From NCBI RefSeq assembly GCF_022865125.1, contig NZ_CP094828.1, positions 1,364,001 to 1,428,000 on the forward strand: a stretch of DNA of 64,000 nt, given 5' to 3'. Positions 52,607 through 61,587 of this stretch are shown here, piece by piece. The notes beneath the pieces were generated by a model that saw only the letters and a program-made list of their open reading frames with translations, was not told where the DNA came from and searched no databases. Within the stretch, counting starts at the first letter, position 1. Each line of letters starts with the position of its first letter. A program made the position numbers and the translations under genes. Origin of the DNA: Acuticoccus sp. I52.16.1. Its GTDB lineage: Bacteria > Pseudomonadota > Alphaproteobacteria > Rhizobiales > Amorphaceae.

Positions 52607-53284
52607 ATGCATATCGAACCCGGCGTCGTCGACGGCGCCAAGATGGCTCTCGCGGTGGCGACGGCGGCGGCCTCGGCCGGCATCGCCGCCAAGCTGACGT
52701 GGGACACGATCCGCGAGGACGGCCCCGTCGCGATGATGACGCGCTCGGTCCTGGCGACCGCGGCGGTCTTCGTCTTCTTCCAGGTCTTCCCGCACTACCC
52801 CGTCGGCATCTCCGAGGTGCACCTCATCCTGGGGTCGACGATCTTCCTCGTCTTCGGGGCCGGTCCGGCGGCCATCGGGCTCGCCGTTGGCCTCCTCCTG
52901 CAAGGGCTCTTCTTCGCGCCGACCGACCTGCCGATGTTCTTCGTCAACGTGACGACGCTGATCGTGCCGCTGGGCGGCGTGGCGCTGCTGGCCAAGCGCA
53001 TCATCGCGCCCAGGACGCCTTACGTCGACGTGAGCTACGTGCAGGCGCTGGCGCTGTCGTCCGCCTACCAGGGCGGCATCGTCGCCTGGGTCGCCTTCTG
53101 GGCGTTCTACGGCCAGGGCTTCGGCGCGGCCAACCTGGCGAGCGTCGCCAGCTTCGGCGGCGCCTACCTGCTGGTGATCGCGATCGAGCCGCTGGCCGAC
53201 CTCGCGGTGCTGGCGGCCGCCAAGCTCGGCGCCGGCCTGCTGGGCCGCCCGCTGGTGTCCTCGCGCGTCTACCAGCCGGCCTGA
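52607..53284 (+). CDS. CbiM-family cobalt transport permease, solitary
   Basis: 225 residues with about six membrane segments. The ATG at 52607 is chosen because it places MHIEPG at the N-terminus; in CbiM the N-terminal Met and His2 coordinate cobalt and must be terminal. A start at 52589 would hide them. ISEVHLILGSTIFLVFGAGPAAIGLAVGLLLQG matches the CbiM core. The second His of the motif sits in EVHL. CbiN, CbiQ and CbiO genes are not adjacent; the next gene is on the other strand. The upstream B12 riboswitch confirms a cobalt or cobalamin role. Confidence 0.88.
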   Translation: MHIEPGVVDGAKMALAVATAAASAGIAAKLTWDTIREDGPVAMMTRSVLATAAVFVFFQVFPHYPVGISEVHLILGSTIFLVFGAGPAAIGLAVGLLLQGLFFAPTDLPMFFVNVTTLIVPLGGVALLAKRIIAPRTPYVDVSYVQALALSSAYQGGIVAWVAFWAFYGQGFGAANLASVASFGGAYLLVIAIEPLADLAVLAAAKLGAGLLGRPLVSSRVYQPA

Positions 53285-53355
53285 CCCTCGGCGGCCGGGG
53301 TCACCCGGCCGCTTCCCATCGGCGCCTCTATCGTCGCGTCGCGACCCGCGCGGCG

Positions 53356-53904
53356 CTATCCACGCGCCACCGCCACGGCCGCCGCGATGCCCGCCTCCTG
53401 CGGGGGCCACGGGTCGGCCGCGAGGGGCCCCTCCAGCGGCCGCAGCAGCGCGCGCTGCATCAGCCGGTGCCGCTCCACCGGCCCCGGCATCACGATCCGG
53501 TCCCACACCTGCACGAATCCGGACGGCTCGTAGAAGGCCGGATCGCCGACGAGGACGATCGTGTCCGCCTCGGTCGCCGCCGCCTCCTCGATCGAGCGAT
53601 TGAGGAGCGCGCGGCCGATCCCCTGCTTGGCCGCCGTCTCGGCCACCGCCAGCGGCCCAAGAAGGTAGGCCGGCCTCCCGCCGACGGTCACCGCCGTCTG
53701 CCGGATCGCGCCGATCACCAGGCCGTAACGCTCGGCCACGAAGCTGACGCGCGGGTCGTGCAGCACCCCCTCGCGCAGGCGGTAGGCGGTGCGCGAGAAG
53801 CGCCCCGGGCCGAACGCGACGCGGTACAACGCCTCGACGGCGTCGTCGTCGCGCGGGGTCTCGGGGCGGATGGTGAGGTCGTTGGGGGGCGGGCGCCCGG
53901 GCAT
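53356..53904 (-). CDS. GNAT-family N-acetyltransferase (YhbS-like)
   Basis: 182 residues from the ATG at 53904. GNAT motif A is seen in YLLGPLAVAETAAKQGIGRALLNRSIEEA with the acetyl-CoA pyrophosphate loop, and motif B in DPAFYEPSGFVQVW. YhbS-like enzymes acetylate small molecules, but substrate is unknown. It follows the dpp-type operon on the same strand after 121 bases. Confidence 0.85.
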   Translation of the reverse strand: MPGRPPPNDLTIRPETPRDDDAVEALYRVAFGPGRFSRTAYRLREGVLHDPRVSFVAERYGLVIGAIRQTAVTVGGRPAYLLGPLAVAETAAKQGIGRALLNRSIEEAAATEADTIVLVGDPAFYEPSGFVQVWDRIVMPGPVERHRLMQRALLRPLEGPLAADPWPPQEAGIAAAVAVARG

Positions 53905-54025
53905 GGCGGCTAGCTCTGGCAGTGGGCCGGCCCGTCGGCGGTGGGGCGCTCGGTCATGTCCGGCGCCTAGCACGCGCACGCACGGGCGACAACCGGCCGG
54001 CCCCGCTCGCCGCCGTCCCGTCGCC

Positions 54026-55054
54026 TCAGGCACGCCCCTCGGCGACGGCGTGGCAGGCGACCATCGCCGGGCCCGCGGCCGTCAGCTCCGGCCGTTCGCT
54101 GCGGCAGCGCTCGTTCGCGAGCGGACAGCGCGGGTTGAAGGCGCACCCCGGCGGCGGGTCGATCGGGTTGGCGATCTCGCCCACCACCGGCACCCGGTCC
54201 CGGCCCGACATGTCGAGGTCCGGCACAGCGCCGAGCAGCATCTGCGTGTAGGGGTGGCGCGGGCTCTCGAACAGGCCCTTCGCCGGCGCCACCTCGGCGA
54301 GCCGGCCGAGGTAGAGGACACCGATGCGCGTCGCCATGTGGCGCACGACGGCGAGGTCGTGGCTGATGAAGAGGTAGGTGAGGTCCTGCGCGTCCTGCAG
54401 GTCGCGCATCAGGTTGAGGATCTGCGCCTGGACCGAGACGTCGAGCGCGGAAGTCGGCTCGTCGCACACCAGGAAGGTCGGGCTGGAGGCCATCGCCCGT
54501 GCGATGCAGATGCGCTGGCGCTGGCCGCCGGAGAACTCGTGCGGGAACTTCTGCCCGTCACGCGGGTCGAGGCCGACGCCGCGCAGCAGCTCGGCGACCA
54601 TCTCCTTGACCGGCCGCCCCTTGGCGCGGCCGAACGCGCGGATCGGCTCGGCGATGATCCGGTCGACCCGCATGCGCGGGTTGAGGCTGGCGTAGGGGTC
54701 CTGGAAGATCATCTGCATGCGCCGCCGCAATTGGCGCAGCGCGGCCGAGTCCCGGCCCACCGGCACCCCCTCGACCACCACCTCCCCCGCCGTCGCCGAG
54801 AGGAGCCCGACGACGATCTTGGCGATGGTCGACTTGCCCGACCCGGACTCGCCGACGAGCGCGAAAGTCTCGCCGTGGCGGATCTCGAACGAGACGTCCG
54901 AGACCGCCTTCAGGAGCGCGCGCTTCTGCAGGTTGAGCATCCGGTCGAGCCACGGCGCCGAGACGTCGAACGTCTTCGACAGGTGGTCGACCTTGACGAT
55001 GATGTCGCCGGCACGGGTCGCGGCGGGGAGCGCGGGGGCGGCGGTCTCGCTCAT
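54026..55054 (-). CDS. dppF: Dipeptide/nickel-type ABC transporter ATPase (DppF family)
   Basis: 342 residues; the ATG at 55054 overlaps the dppD-type stop. Walker A GESGSGKST, signature FSGGQRQRICIARAM, Walker B LVCDEPTSALD and the oligopeptide C-terminal domain with cysteines (CAFNPRCPLANERC), which bind an iron-sulfur cluster in some members. It pairs with the DppD-type ATPase. It is the last gene of the operon. Confidence 0.93.
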   Translation of the reverse strand: MSETAAPALPAATRAGDIIVKVDHLSKTFDVSAPWLDRMLNLQKRALLKAVSDVSFEIRHGETFALVGESGSGKSTIAKIVVGLLSATAGEVVVEGVPVGRDSAALRQLRRRMQMIFQDPYASLNPRMRVDRIIAEPIRAFGRAKGRPVKEMVAELLRGVGLDPRDGQKFPHEFSGGQRQRICIARAMASSPTFLVCDEPTSALDVSVQAQILNLMRDLQDAQDLTYLFISHDLAVVRHMATRIGVLYLGRLAEVAPAKGLFESPRHPYTQMLLGAVPDLDMSGRDRVPVVGEIANPIDPPPGCAFNPRCPLANERCRSERPELTAAGPAMVACHAVAEGRA

Positions 55055-56046
55055 GCCGGTTCCGTGGCGTGCTCGTGCGCGTAGGGCGAGTGCAGCCAGC
55101 AGGCGACGCGCGATGCGTCCACCTCCATGGGGTCGGGCCGCTTCAGGACACAGCGCGCGAACGCCTCGGAGCAGCGCGGGTTGAAGGCGCAGCCGGGCGG
55201 AATCGCGTCGAGCCGGGGCATCGAGCCGGGGATCTGCCTCAGCCGCGGGTCGGCATGGTCGAGCTTGGGGATCGAGCCCATGAGCCCCACCGTGTAGGGA
55301 TGCTTGGGCGCGGAGACGACGTCGCGCACCGGGCCGATCTCGGCGACGCGGCCCGAGTAGAGCACGCACACCCGGTCCGCCGTCTCGGCGATCACGCCCA
55401 TGTCGTGGGTGATCAGCATGACCGAGGCACCGTGCTCGCGGCACATGCGCTTCAGGACGCCGATGATCTGCGCCTGCACCGAGACGTCGAGCGCGGTGGT
55501 CGGCTCGTCGGCGATGACCATTACCGGGTCGGCCGCCAGCGCCAGCGCGATGACGACCCGCTGCCGCATGCCGCCGGAGAACTGGTGCGGGTAGGCGTCG
55601 ATACGGCTCTTGGCGGCGGGGATGCCCACCTCGTCGAGCAGGGCGATGGCGCGCTTGCGGGCGGCGCGGGCACCGAGGCCGAGGTGGGTGCGGATCGTCT
55701 GCGTGAGCTGGAAGCCGACGGTGTAGAGCGGGTTGAGGCTCGTCAGCGGGTCCTGGAAGACCATGCCGATGCGCCGCCCGCGGATCCGCCGCATCTCCTC
55801 GGCCGGCAGATCGTCGATCCGCCGGCCTTCGAGGCGCACCTCCCCGGCGGCGATGCGGCCCGGCGGGTCGAGCAGGCCGATGATCGCGGCCCCGGTGAGC
55901 GACTTGCCGGCCCCCGATTCGCCGACGACGCCGAGCACCTCGCCGGGTGCGATATCGAACGATACGTCGTCGATGGCGCGCAGCACGCCGCGGCGGGTCG
56001 GGAACTCGACCTTCAGGCGGCGGACGGAGAGGACGGGTTCGCTCAT
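55051..56046 (-). CDS. dppD: Dipeptide/nickel-type ABC transporter ATPase (DppD family)
   Basis: 331 residues from the ATG at 56046, which overlaps the stop of the homocysteine methyltransferase gene (ATGA). Walker A GESGAGKSLT (usual T moved by one Leu), signature FSGGMRQRVVIALALA, Walker B VIADEPTTALD and a C-terminal CAFNPRCSEAFARC segment. It acts with the DppF-type subunit on the cytoplasmic side. Confidence 0.93.
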   Translation of the reverse strand: MSEPVLSVRRLKVEFPTRRGVLRAIDDVSFDIAPGEVLGVVGESGAGKSLTGAAIIGLLDPPGRIAAGEVRLEGRRIDDLPAEEMRRIRGRRIGMVFQDPLTSLNPLYTVGFQLTQTIRTHLGLGARAARKRAIALLDEVGIPAAKSRIDAYPHQFSGGMRQRVVIALALAADPVMVIADEPTTALDVSVQAQIIGVLKRMCREHGASVMLITHDMGVIAETADRVCVLYSGRVAEIGPVRDVVSAPKHPYTVGLMGSIPKLDHADPRLRQIPGSMPRLDAIPPGCAFNPRCSEAFARCVLKRPDPMEVDASRVACWLHSPYAHEHATEPA

Positions 56047-56936
56047 GGGTGGTCGATCAGCTCCCTCAGGCGGGCGATATGGGCCGGTCCGATCTGGCAG
56101 CAGCCGCCGACGATCGTCGCCCCGTTGGCGATCCACCGGGCGACGTGGCGGGCGTAGGTGTCTGGGTCGAGGTCGGCACGCTCGGCGAGGTCGGCCACGC
56201 CGGCGGTGAGGCCGAAGCCGTCCGGGATCGGGCCGAAGCCGTTGGCGTAGCCGCCGAAGGGGATCGGCAGGTCGAGCGCGGCGAGCTCGGCCATGGCATA
56301 TCCCACCGCCTCGGGCATCGAGCAGTTGACGAGGATCGCGTCGATCGGCAGCGGTCCCGCGGCCGAGATCGCCGCCAGCGCCGCCGCCAGCGGCTCACCC
56401 CCGCGCAGGCGCGGCGGCCCCTCCTCCTCCAACGTGAACGAGATCCAGGCGCGACGGTCGGTGGTGGCGACGGCGCGTGCGGCCGCGATCGCCTCCGCCG
56501 AGGTGGACAGCGTCTCGACGAGGAAGAAGTCCACCCGCGGCGCCAGCATCAGGACGTGCTCGGCATATTCGGCGTCGAGCGTCGCGGTGGGGACGAAATC
56601 GGCCTGGTAGGCCTGGCGCAGCGGCGGCACCGAGCCGGCGATCAGTGCCCCCGGATTGATCGCCTCGCGCGCCGCCTCGGCGACCTCGCAGGCGGCCTGG
56701 TTGATGGCGGACCAGTGCTCGTCCAGCTTCTCCTGACGCAGCCGCCAGCGGTTGGTGACGTAGGTGTGGGCGGTCAGGATATCCGCCCCCGCCCGCAGGA
56801 AGTCCTCGTGCACGGACTGCACCGCGCCCGGCGCGTCGAGCAGCGCACGGGCCGAGAAGATGAGGCTGTCGGCCGGGCCGACGGCGCGTTTGCGCAGCTC
56901 CTGGCCCATGCCGCCGTCGAGCAGGCGTACCGTCAT
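56043..56936 (-). CDS. Homocysteine S-methyltransferase family protein inside the dpp-type operon
   Basis: 297 residues; AAAGGAG six bases upstream of the ATG. The TIM-barrel opening LLDGGMGQELRKR, TAHTYVTNRWRL and the zinc cysteines in VNCSMPEAV and GGCCQIGPAHI are complete. Such enzymes methylate homocysteine from S-methylmethionine, betaine or related donors to give methionine. Both flanking junctions are tight (43 bases after dppC, overlap with dppD), so it is part of the transporter operon, which hints that the imported substrate is a methyl donor or sulfur compound. Confidence 0.88.
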   Translation of the reverse strand: MTVRLLDGGMGQELRKRAVGPADSLIFSARALLDAPGAVQSVHEDFLRAGADILTAHTYVTNRWRLRQEKLDEHWSAINQAACEVAEAAREAINPGALIAGSVPPLRQAYQADFVPTATLDAEYAEHVLMLAPRVDFFLVETLSTSAEAIAAARAVATTDRRAWISFTLEEEGPPRLRGGEPLAAALAAISAAGPLPIDAILVNCSMPEAVGYAMAELAALDLPIPFGGYANGFGPIPDGFGLTAGVADLAERADLDPDTYARHVARWIANGATIVGGCCQIGPAHIARLRELIDHP

Positions 56937-56979
56937 CGGCGCTCCTTTCGGGGTCGTGCGGGTCGCAGCGCTGCCATTC

Positions 56980-57960
56980 TCAGCGCAGCCGCGGGTTCAG
57001 CGCGTCGCGCAGCCAGTCGCCCAGCAGGTTTACAGCGAGCACCAGGATGGCCAGCATCGCGCCGGGGAAGATCGTGATCCACCACTCGCCGGAGAACAGG
57101 AAGTCCTGGCCGACCCGGATCAGGGTGCCGAGCGAGGGCTCCGTCGGCGGCACGCCCACGCCCAGGAAGGACAGCGTCGCCTCCAGGATGATGGCCAGCG
57201 CCAGGTTGATCGTCGCGATGACGAGCACCGGCCCCAGCACGTTGGGCAGCACGTGGCGCAGCATGATGGTGAAGCGCGACAGGCCGATCAGCCGCGCGGC
57301 CATCACGTATTCCTTGTTGGCCTCGACCAGCGTGGAGCCGCGAACGGTGCGCGCATACTGCACCCAGAACGAAAGGCCGATGGACAGGGTGAGGACGTAG
57401 AAGGCCGAGTCCTCGCGGCTGAGGCCGGGGAACAAGCCGCGCGCGGTCCCGTCGATCAGCAGCGCGATGAGGATGGCCGGGAAGGTCAGCTGCACGTCGG
57501 CGACACGCATGATGATGGTGTCGACCGCGCCGCCGACATAGCCGGCGAGCAAGCCGAGCGATATGCCGAGCACCGCCGCGAACGCCACCGAGGCGAAGCC
57601 CACTCCCAGCGAGATGCGCGTCCCGTAGAGGATCGCCGAGAGCATGTCGCGGCCCTGATCGTCGGTGCCGAGGAGATAGTCCGGGTTGCCGCCGTTCAGC
57701 CACACCGGCGGCGTCAGGCTGTCGAGCAGCGACAGGGAGGCGAGGTCGAACGGATCGTGCGGCGCGATCCACGGTGCGGCGATCGCCGAGGCGAAGATCG
57801 CCACGGTGACGATCGCGGCCAGGATCGTCACCGGCGACTTGGCGAACGAGTGCCACAGGTCGGAATCGAAGGCGCGGCCGACGGCGCCCCCGGGCCGCTC
57901 CGGCGGTGCGGCGGCCCTCGCCTCGACCGCCAGCGCGGAGGGGTCCGGATCGACGCTCAT
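56980..57960 (-). CDS. dppC: Dipeptide/nickel-type ABC transporter permease (DppC family)
   Basis: 326 residues from the ATG at 57960, with GGGAGG six bases upstream and overlap with the dppB-type stop. A long N-terminal cytoplasmic stretch precedes about six membrane segments. Family marks are LGTDDQGRDMLSAILYGTRISLGVG and the EAA loop EYVMAARLIGLSRFTIMLRHVLPN. It forms the channel with the DppB-type protein. Confidence 0.93.
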   Translation of the reverse strand: MSVDPDPSALAVEARAAAPPERPGGAVGRAFDSDLWHSFAKSPVTILAAIVTVAIFASAIAAPWIAPHDPFDLASLSLLDSLTPPVWLNGGNPDYLLGTDDQGRDMLSAILYGTRISLGVGFASVAFAAVLGISLGLLAGYVGGAVDTIIMRVADVQLTFPAILIALLIDGTARGLFPGLSREDSAFYVLTLSIGLSFWVQYARTVRGSTLVEANKEYVMAARLIGLSRFTIMLRHVLPNVLGPVLVIATINLALAIILEATLSFLGVGVPPTEPSLGTLIRVGQDFLFSGEWWITIFPGAMLAILVLAVNLLGDWLRDALNPRLR

Positions 57961-58934
57961 GCCGAGCCTCCCGACAGGCGGATGCGCGGGTCGACCGCCA
58001 CGTAGAGGAGATCGACGACGAGATTGATGGTCACGAACAGCGCCGCGATCAGCAACAGGTAGGCGGCCATGATCGGGATATCGACGTTCTGCACCGCCTG
58101 CAGGAACAAGAGCCCCATGCCCGGCCACTGGAACACCGTCTCGGTGATGATGGCGAAGGCGATCACCGAGCCGAGCTGGAGCCCGGTGATGGTGATCACC
58201 GGCACCAGCGTGTTCTTCAGCGCGTGGCCGAAGTTGATCGCCCGGCGCGTCAGCCCGCGGGCCCGCGCGAAGCGGATATAGTCCGAGCGCATCACCTCCA
58301 GCATCTCCGAGCGGACGAGGCGCATGATCAGCGTCATCTGGAAGAGGCCGAGCGTGATCGACGGCAGGATCAGCGCCTTGAGCCCGCTCGCGGTGAGGAG
58401 CCCGGTGGTCCAGAAGCCGAGGTCCACCACCTGGCCGCGCCCGAACGAGGGCAGCCAGTGGAGGTGCACCGAGAAGATGAAGATCAGCAGGATGCCGATG
58501 AGGAACGGCGGCAGCGAGATACCGACCAGCGAGACGGTCAGGAACACCTTCGACAGCGCCGCGTGGCGCTTGAGCCCGGTGTAGACCCCCATCGGGATCC
58601 CCACGAAGAGGGCGAAGATCGCCGAGACGATGGAAAGCTCCAGCGTCGCCGGCGCGCGCGCCTTCAGGAGATCCGCGACGGGCTGCTTGAACTGGTAGGA
58701 GAAGCCGAAGTCACCCTGCGCGGCTTTGGAGATGAAGCGCCAGAACTGCACCGGCACCGGGTCGTCGAGGCCCAGGCGCTCACGCAGCGCGGCGCGCTCG
58801 GCAGGTGTCGTCTCGATGCCGACCATCTGGTTCACGGGGTCGCCGACGAACCGGAACAGGCTGAAGGCGATGAGCGCCACGACCGCCATGACGACGACGG
58901 CCTGGACGATACGGCGGATGATGAAAGCAATCAC
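57957..58934 (-). CDS. dppB: Dipeptide/nickel-type ABC transporter permease (DppB family)
   Basis: 325 residues from a GTG at 58934. Six membrane segments, with IIRRIVQAVVVM at the start, the LGLDDPVPVQFWRF loop, the EAA loop DYIRFARARGLTRRAINFGHALKN and TETVFQWPGMG. It follows the binding-protein gene after a stem-loop. Confidence 0.94.
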   Translation of the reverse strand: MIAFIIRRIVQAVVVMAVVALIAFSLFRFVGDPVNQMVGIETTPAERAALRERLGLDDPVPVQFWRFISKAAQGDFGFSYQFKQPVADLLKARAPATLELSIVSAIFALFVGIPMGVYTGLKRHAALSKVFLTVSLVGISLPPFLIGILLIFIFSVHLHWLPSFGRGQVVDLGFWTTGLLTASGLKALILPSITLGLFQMTLIMRLVRSEMLEVMRSDYIRFARARGLTRRAINFGHALKNTLVPVITITGLQLGSVIAFAIITETVFQWPGMGLLFLQAVQNVDIPIMAAYLLLIAALFVTINLVVDLLYVAVDPRIRLSGGSA

Positions 58935-58953
58935 GACTCGGCCGGGGCGATGG

Positions 58954-58973
58954 GGGGCGGCCGGAGCCGCCCC
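58954..58973 (-). other. Intergenic stem-loop between dppA and dppB type genes
   Basis: GGGGCGGC pairs perfectly with GCCGCCCC around a 4-base loop (8-bp stem) in the 45-base gap. There is no T tract. As with the tctC hairpin it probably raises the ratio of binding protein to permease by message protection or partial termination. Confidence 0.5.
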
Positions 58974-58979
58974 GCCAGG

Positions 58980-60581
58980 TCAGTTCTTGTTGACGTGATA
59001 GAGCATCAGCGTGTTGTCGGCACGCTGCTGGAGGTCGACGTTGGTCGACTTGCCCCACGCGAGGCCCTGCTGATGCAGCGGGATGTGCGCCACGTCGTCG
59101 TGGATGATCTTGAACGCGTCGTAGATCAGGTCGTCGCGCTTCTCCGCGTCGTTCTCGACCAGGATCTGGTCCGCGAGCGCGTCAAGCTCCTCGTTGCAGT
59201 AGCCGCCGAGGTTGAACGGGCCGCCCTCGGTGCCGGTCTCGTTGCGGCAGCCGTTGAGGTTGTGGATGACGTTCCAGCTGTCGAACGAGCCGGGCGTCCA
59301 GCCGAGCAGGTAGAACGAGGTGTCGAACTTGTTGGAGGCCAGCACCTTGGCGAAATACTGCGTCTTGGGCTGGAAGTTCGGGTCGATCTTGATGCCGATC
59401 TTCGCCAGCATCGACGAGATCGCCTGGCAGATCTGCTCGTCGTTGACGTAGCGGTCGTTGGGGCAGTCCATCATGACCGAGAAGCCGTCGCCGTAGCCGG
59501 CCTCCTCGAGCAGCGCCTTGGCGGCGTCCGGGTCGTAGGGGTAGCGCTCGAACTCCTCGGAGCGGGAGTAGAGCTGCGGCGAGATCATCAGCGCCGACGG
59601 GGTCGACAGACCGCGCATGATCTTCTGCTTGATCGCCTCGATGTCGATCGCCTGGTAGAAGGCCTGGCGGACGCGCTTGTCCTTGAAGGGGTTCTCACCC
59701 TTGACGGACGAGGAGACGAGTTCGGGCCGCATCTGGTCGAAGCCGAGGAAGATCGTGCGCAGCTCCGGCCCGGTCATCGCCTCGGTGTCGGCGTTGGCCT
59801 CGACGCGCTGGATGTCCTGCACCGGGATCGGGTAGGCCATGTCGATCTGGCCCGAAAGCAACGCGTTGACGCGCGTCGCGTCCTGGCCGATCGGCGTGAA
59901 CTCGACGCGGGTGACGTTGAAGTCCTTGTCGCCCCAGTTCCACCAGTCCTCGTTGGCCTCGAAGACGGTCTTCACGCCCGCCTCGTGGCTGGTGATCTTG
60001 AACGGGCCGGTGCCGTTGGCGTTGAGGGCGGCGTAGTTCTGACTGTCGGCGCCGGCGGAGGTGGCGGACGTCACGGCGACCGCGTCGTGCTCCTCGGACC
60101 ACTCCTTGTCCATGATGCCCCAGGTGTCCCACTCGTAGTGGAGGATGGGGTTGGGGGTGGCGAGTTTCACGTCCACGGTGTGGTCGTCGACGGCGACGAA
60201 CTCGGCGTCGGCGGGGATGCGGGTCTTGAGGTCCGAGCCCTCGGAGCGCACGCGGTCGGCCGAGAAGACCACGTCGTCGGCGGTGAAATCGTTGCCGTTG
60301 TGGAACGTGACGCCTTCGCGCAGGTGGAAGCGCCAGGTGGTGTCGTCGACGATCTCCCAGCTCTCGGCGAGGCCGGGGATGATGTTGAGGTCCTTGTCGC
60401 GTCGGGTCAGGCCCTCGTAGACGTTGCCGAGGGTGCCCAGCGAAAAGGTCTCGTTCAGCGTATACTGGTCGAGCGACTTCAATTCGCCCTGGAACGCGAA
60501 CGTGAACGTCTTGTCGTCTTGCGCGAGTGCAGCGCTCGTCAGCACGGCAGCAGCCACCGTCCCGAGCAGTAACCGTCTCAT
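58980..60581 (-). CDS. dppA: Dipeptide/nickel-type ABC substrate-binding protein (SBP family 5)
   Basis: 533 residues with GAGGAG six bases upstream of the ATG. The signal peptide is MRRLLLGTVAAAVLTSAALA. Family 5 features: SLDQYTLNETFSLGTLGNVYEGLTRRD, WRFHLREGVTFHNGNDFTADDVVFS, GTGPFKITSHEAG and DKRVRQAFYQAIDIEAI. A cysteine pair (DCPNDRYVNDEQIC) and a second (NGCRNET, GYCNEEL) are present. Ligands range from peptides to nickel, opines and glutathione; the co-operonic homocysteine methyltransferase is the only hint here. Confidence 0.92.
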   Translation of the reverse strand: MRRLLLGTVAAAVLTSAALAQDDKTFTFAFQGELKSLDQYTLNETFSLGTLGNVYEGLTRRDKDLNIIPGLAESWEIVDDTTWRFHLREGVTFHNGNDFTADDVVFSADRVRSEGSDLKTRIPADAEFVAVDDHTVDVKLATPNPILHYEWDTWGIMDKEWSEEHDAVAVTSATSAGADSQNYAALNANGTGPFKITSHEAGVKTVFEANEDWWNWGDKDFNVTRVEFTPIGQDATRVNALLSGQIDMAYPIPVQDIQRVEANADTEAMTGPELRTIFLGFDQMRPELVSSSVKGENPFKDKRVRQAFYQAIDIEAIKQKIMRGLSTPSALMISPQLYSRSEEFERYPYDPDAAKALLEEAGYGDGFSVMMDCPNDRYVNDEQICQAISSMLAKIGIKIDPNFQPKTQYFAKVLASNKFDTSFYLLGWTPGSFDSWNVIHNLNGCRNETGTEGGPFNLGGYCNEELDALADQILVENDAEKRDDLIYDAFKIIHDDVAHIPLHQQGLAWGKSTNVDLQQRADNTLMLYHVNKN

Positions 60582-60603
60582 GGCGAGCTCCTCATTGTCT
60601 CAC

Positions 60604-60621
60604 ATTCCGTCGTCGCGGAAT
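60604..60621. promoter_or_regulatory. Palindrome upstream of the dppA-type gene
   Basis: ATTCCG-TCGTCG-CGGAAT, perfect 6-base arms, 23 bases before the ATG on the minus strand. It is placed like an operator or a structured leader. Confidence 0.35.
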
Positions 60622-60713
60622 TTAGACAGGGAGACTAGTCACGGGACGCGCGAGGCGTCCAGCCATTCTCTTATGCAGATCCAAAGTGTTTCCGTTGGTG
60701 CGCGAGCGGCCTG

Positions 60714-61517
60714 TCAGCGCGGGCGCGTTCCCAAAAGAATCGCCAGATCCGCGCGGGTCACGTCGCGCAGGAGGTCGATAAAGGCGTCGGCCTGATGCTC
60801 GGCAAGGCGTCGTCCGAGGGCGGCGTTGCCTACCCGCGCGTCACCCACGACCCCGTCCGGCGACAGGTCCTGCGCCTTCCACGCGAAGGGCTGTCTCCCG
60901 TGCGCGACGAGCTGGCGAAACTCGGCGGAATAGCGCGACTGGGCACTGGGGAAGGCCCGCGCGGCCTCCTCCCGCACCAGCTCGGGGCGGAAATGGCGGA
61001 TCAGCGCGGTCTCCAGCGTGCCGCCGTGAATGCCGATCGCCCGCTCCTCCTCGCCGATCAGGTCCGCGTCGCCGAAGCGCATCCAGTTGGCGTGGACGGC
61101 GAGCATGTCGAACCGGACGCGCAGCTCACGGGTGACGACATCGAGGAGCGCGATGTTGCCGCCGTGCGAATTGGCGAAGACGATCCGTCGCACCCCGGCC
61201 CGCGCGATCGACTCGCCGATCTCGATCCACGCGCGGATCGCCGTTTCCCAGGTCAGCGTGATGGTGCCGCGATAGTCGATGTGCTCGTTGGACTTGCCGA
61301 CCGTCTGCACCGGCAGGAAGGTGGCCGGGATGTCGGCCGGGAGCCGTTCCAGCACGGTCTTCACCATACCCTCGGCGATGAGGGAGTCGGTCCCGATGGG
61401 CAGGTGCGGCCCGTGCTGCTCGATCGCCGCGGTCGGCACCACCGCCACCCAGTCGTCCGGATGGTCGGGGATGTCGTGCGTGGTCATCTCCACCCAGTGC
61501 GGGCGCGGCGAAGTCAT
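60714..61517 (-). CDS. Creatininase-family amidohydrolase
   Basis: 267 residues; GGAGACG precedes the ATG. Metal ligands are in order: Glu33, His35 and Asp44 in AAIEQHGPHLPIGTD, His in ANSHGGN and Glu in HGGTLETAL. Family members hydrolyse creatinine or open rings in riboflavin/F420 precursor degradation (ArfB-type formamide hydrolases) and mycofactocin-type peptides. It lies upstream of the dpp-type operon on the same strand, 132 bases away. Confidence 0.9.
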   Translation of the reverse strand: MTSPRPHWVEMTTHDIPDHPDDWVAVVPTAAIEQHGPHLPIGTDSLIAEGMVKTVLERLPADIPATFLPVQTVGKSNEHIDYRGTITLTWETAIRAWIEIGESIARAGVRRIVFANSHGGNIALLDVVTRELRVRFDMLAVHANWMRFGDADLIGEEERAIGIHGGTLETALIRHFRPELVREEAARAFPSAQSRYSAEFRQLVAHGRQPFAWKAQDLSPDGVVGDARVGNAALGRRLAEHQADAFIDLLRDVTRADLAILLGTRPR

Positions 61518-61587
61518 CGAGGGCGTCTCCGGGTGCGACGGGCGTGGATCTAGCGCATGGGGCCGCGCGCCGGCAACCGCGCGGGCC

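Noticed and set aside
57906-60572. 888-codon open frame opposite the dppB- and dppA-type genes
   Set aside because: Long only because of GC bias; both opposite-strand genes have complete family motifs, signal peptide and ribosome sites.
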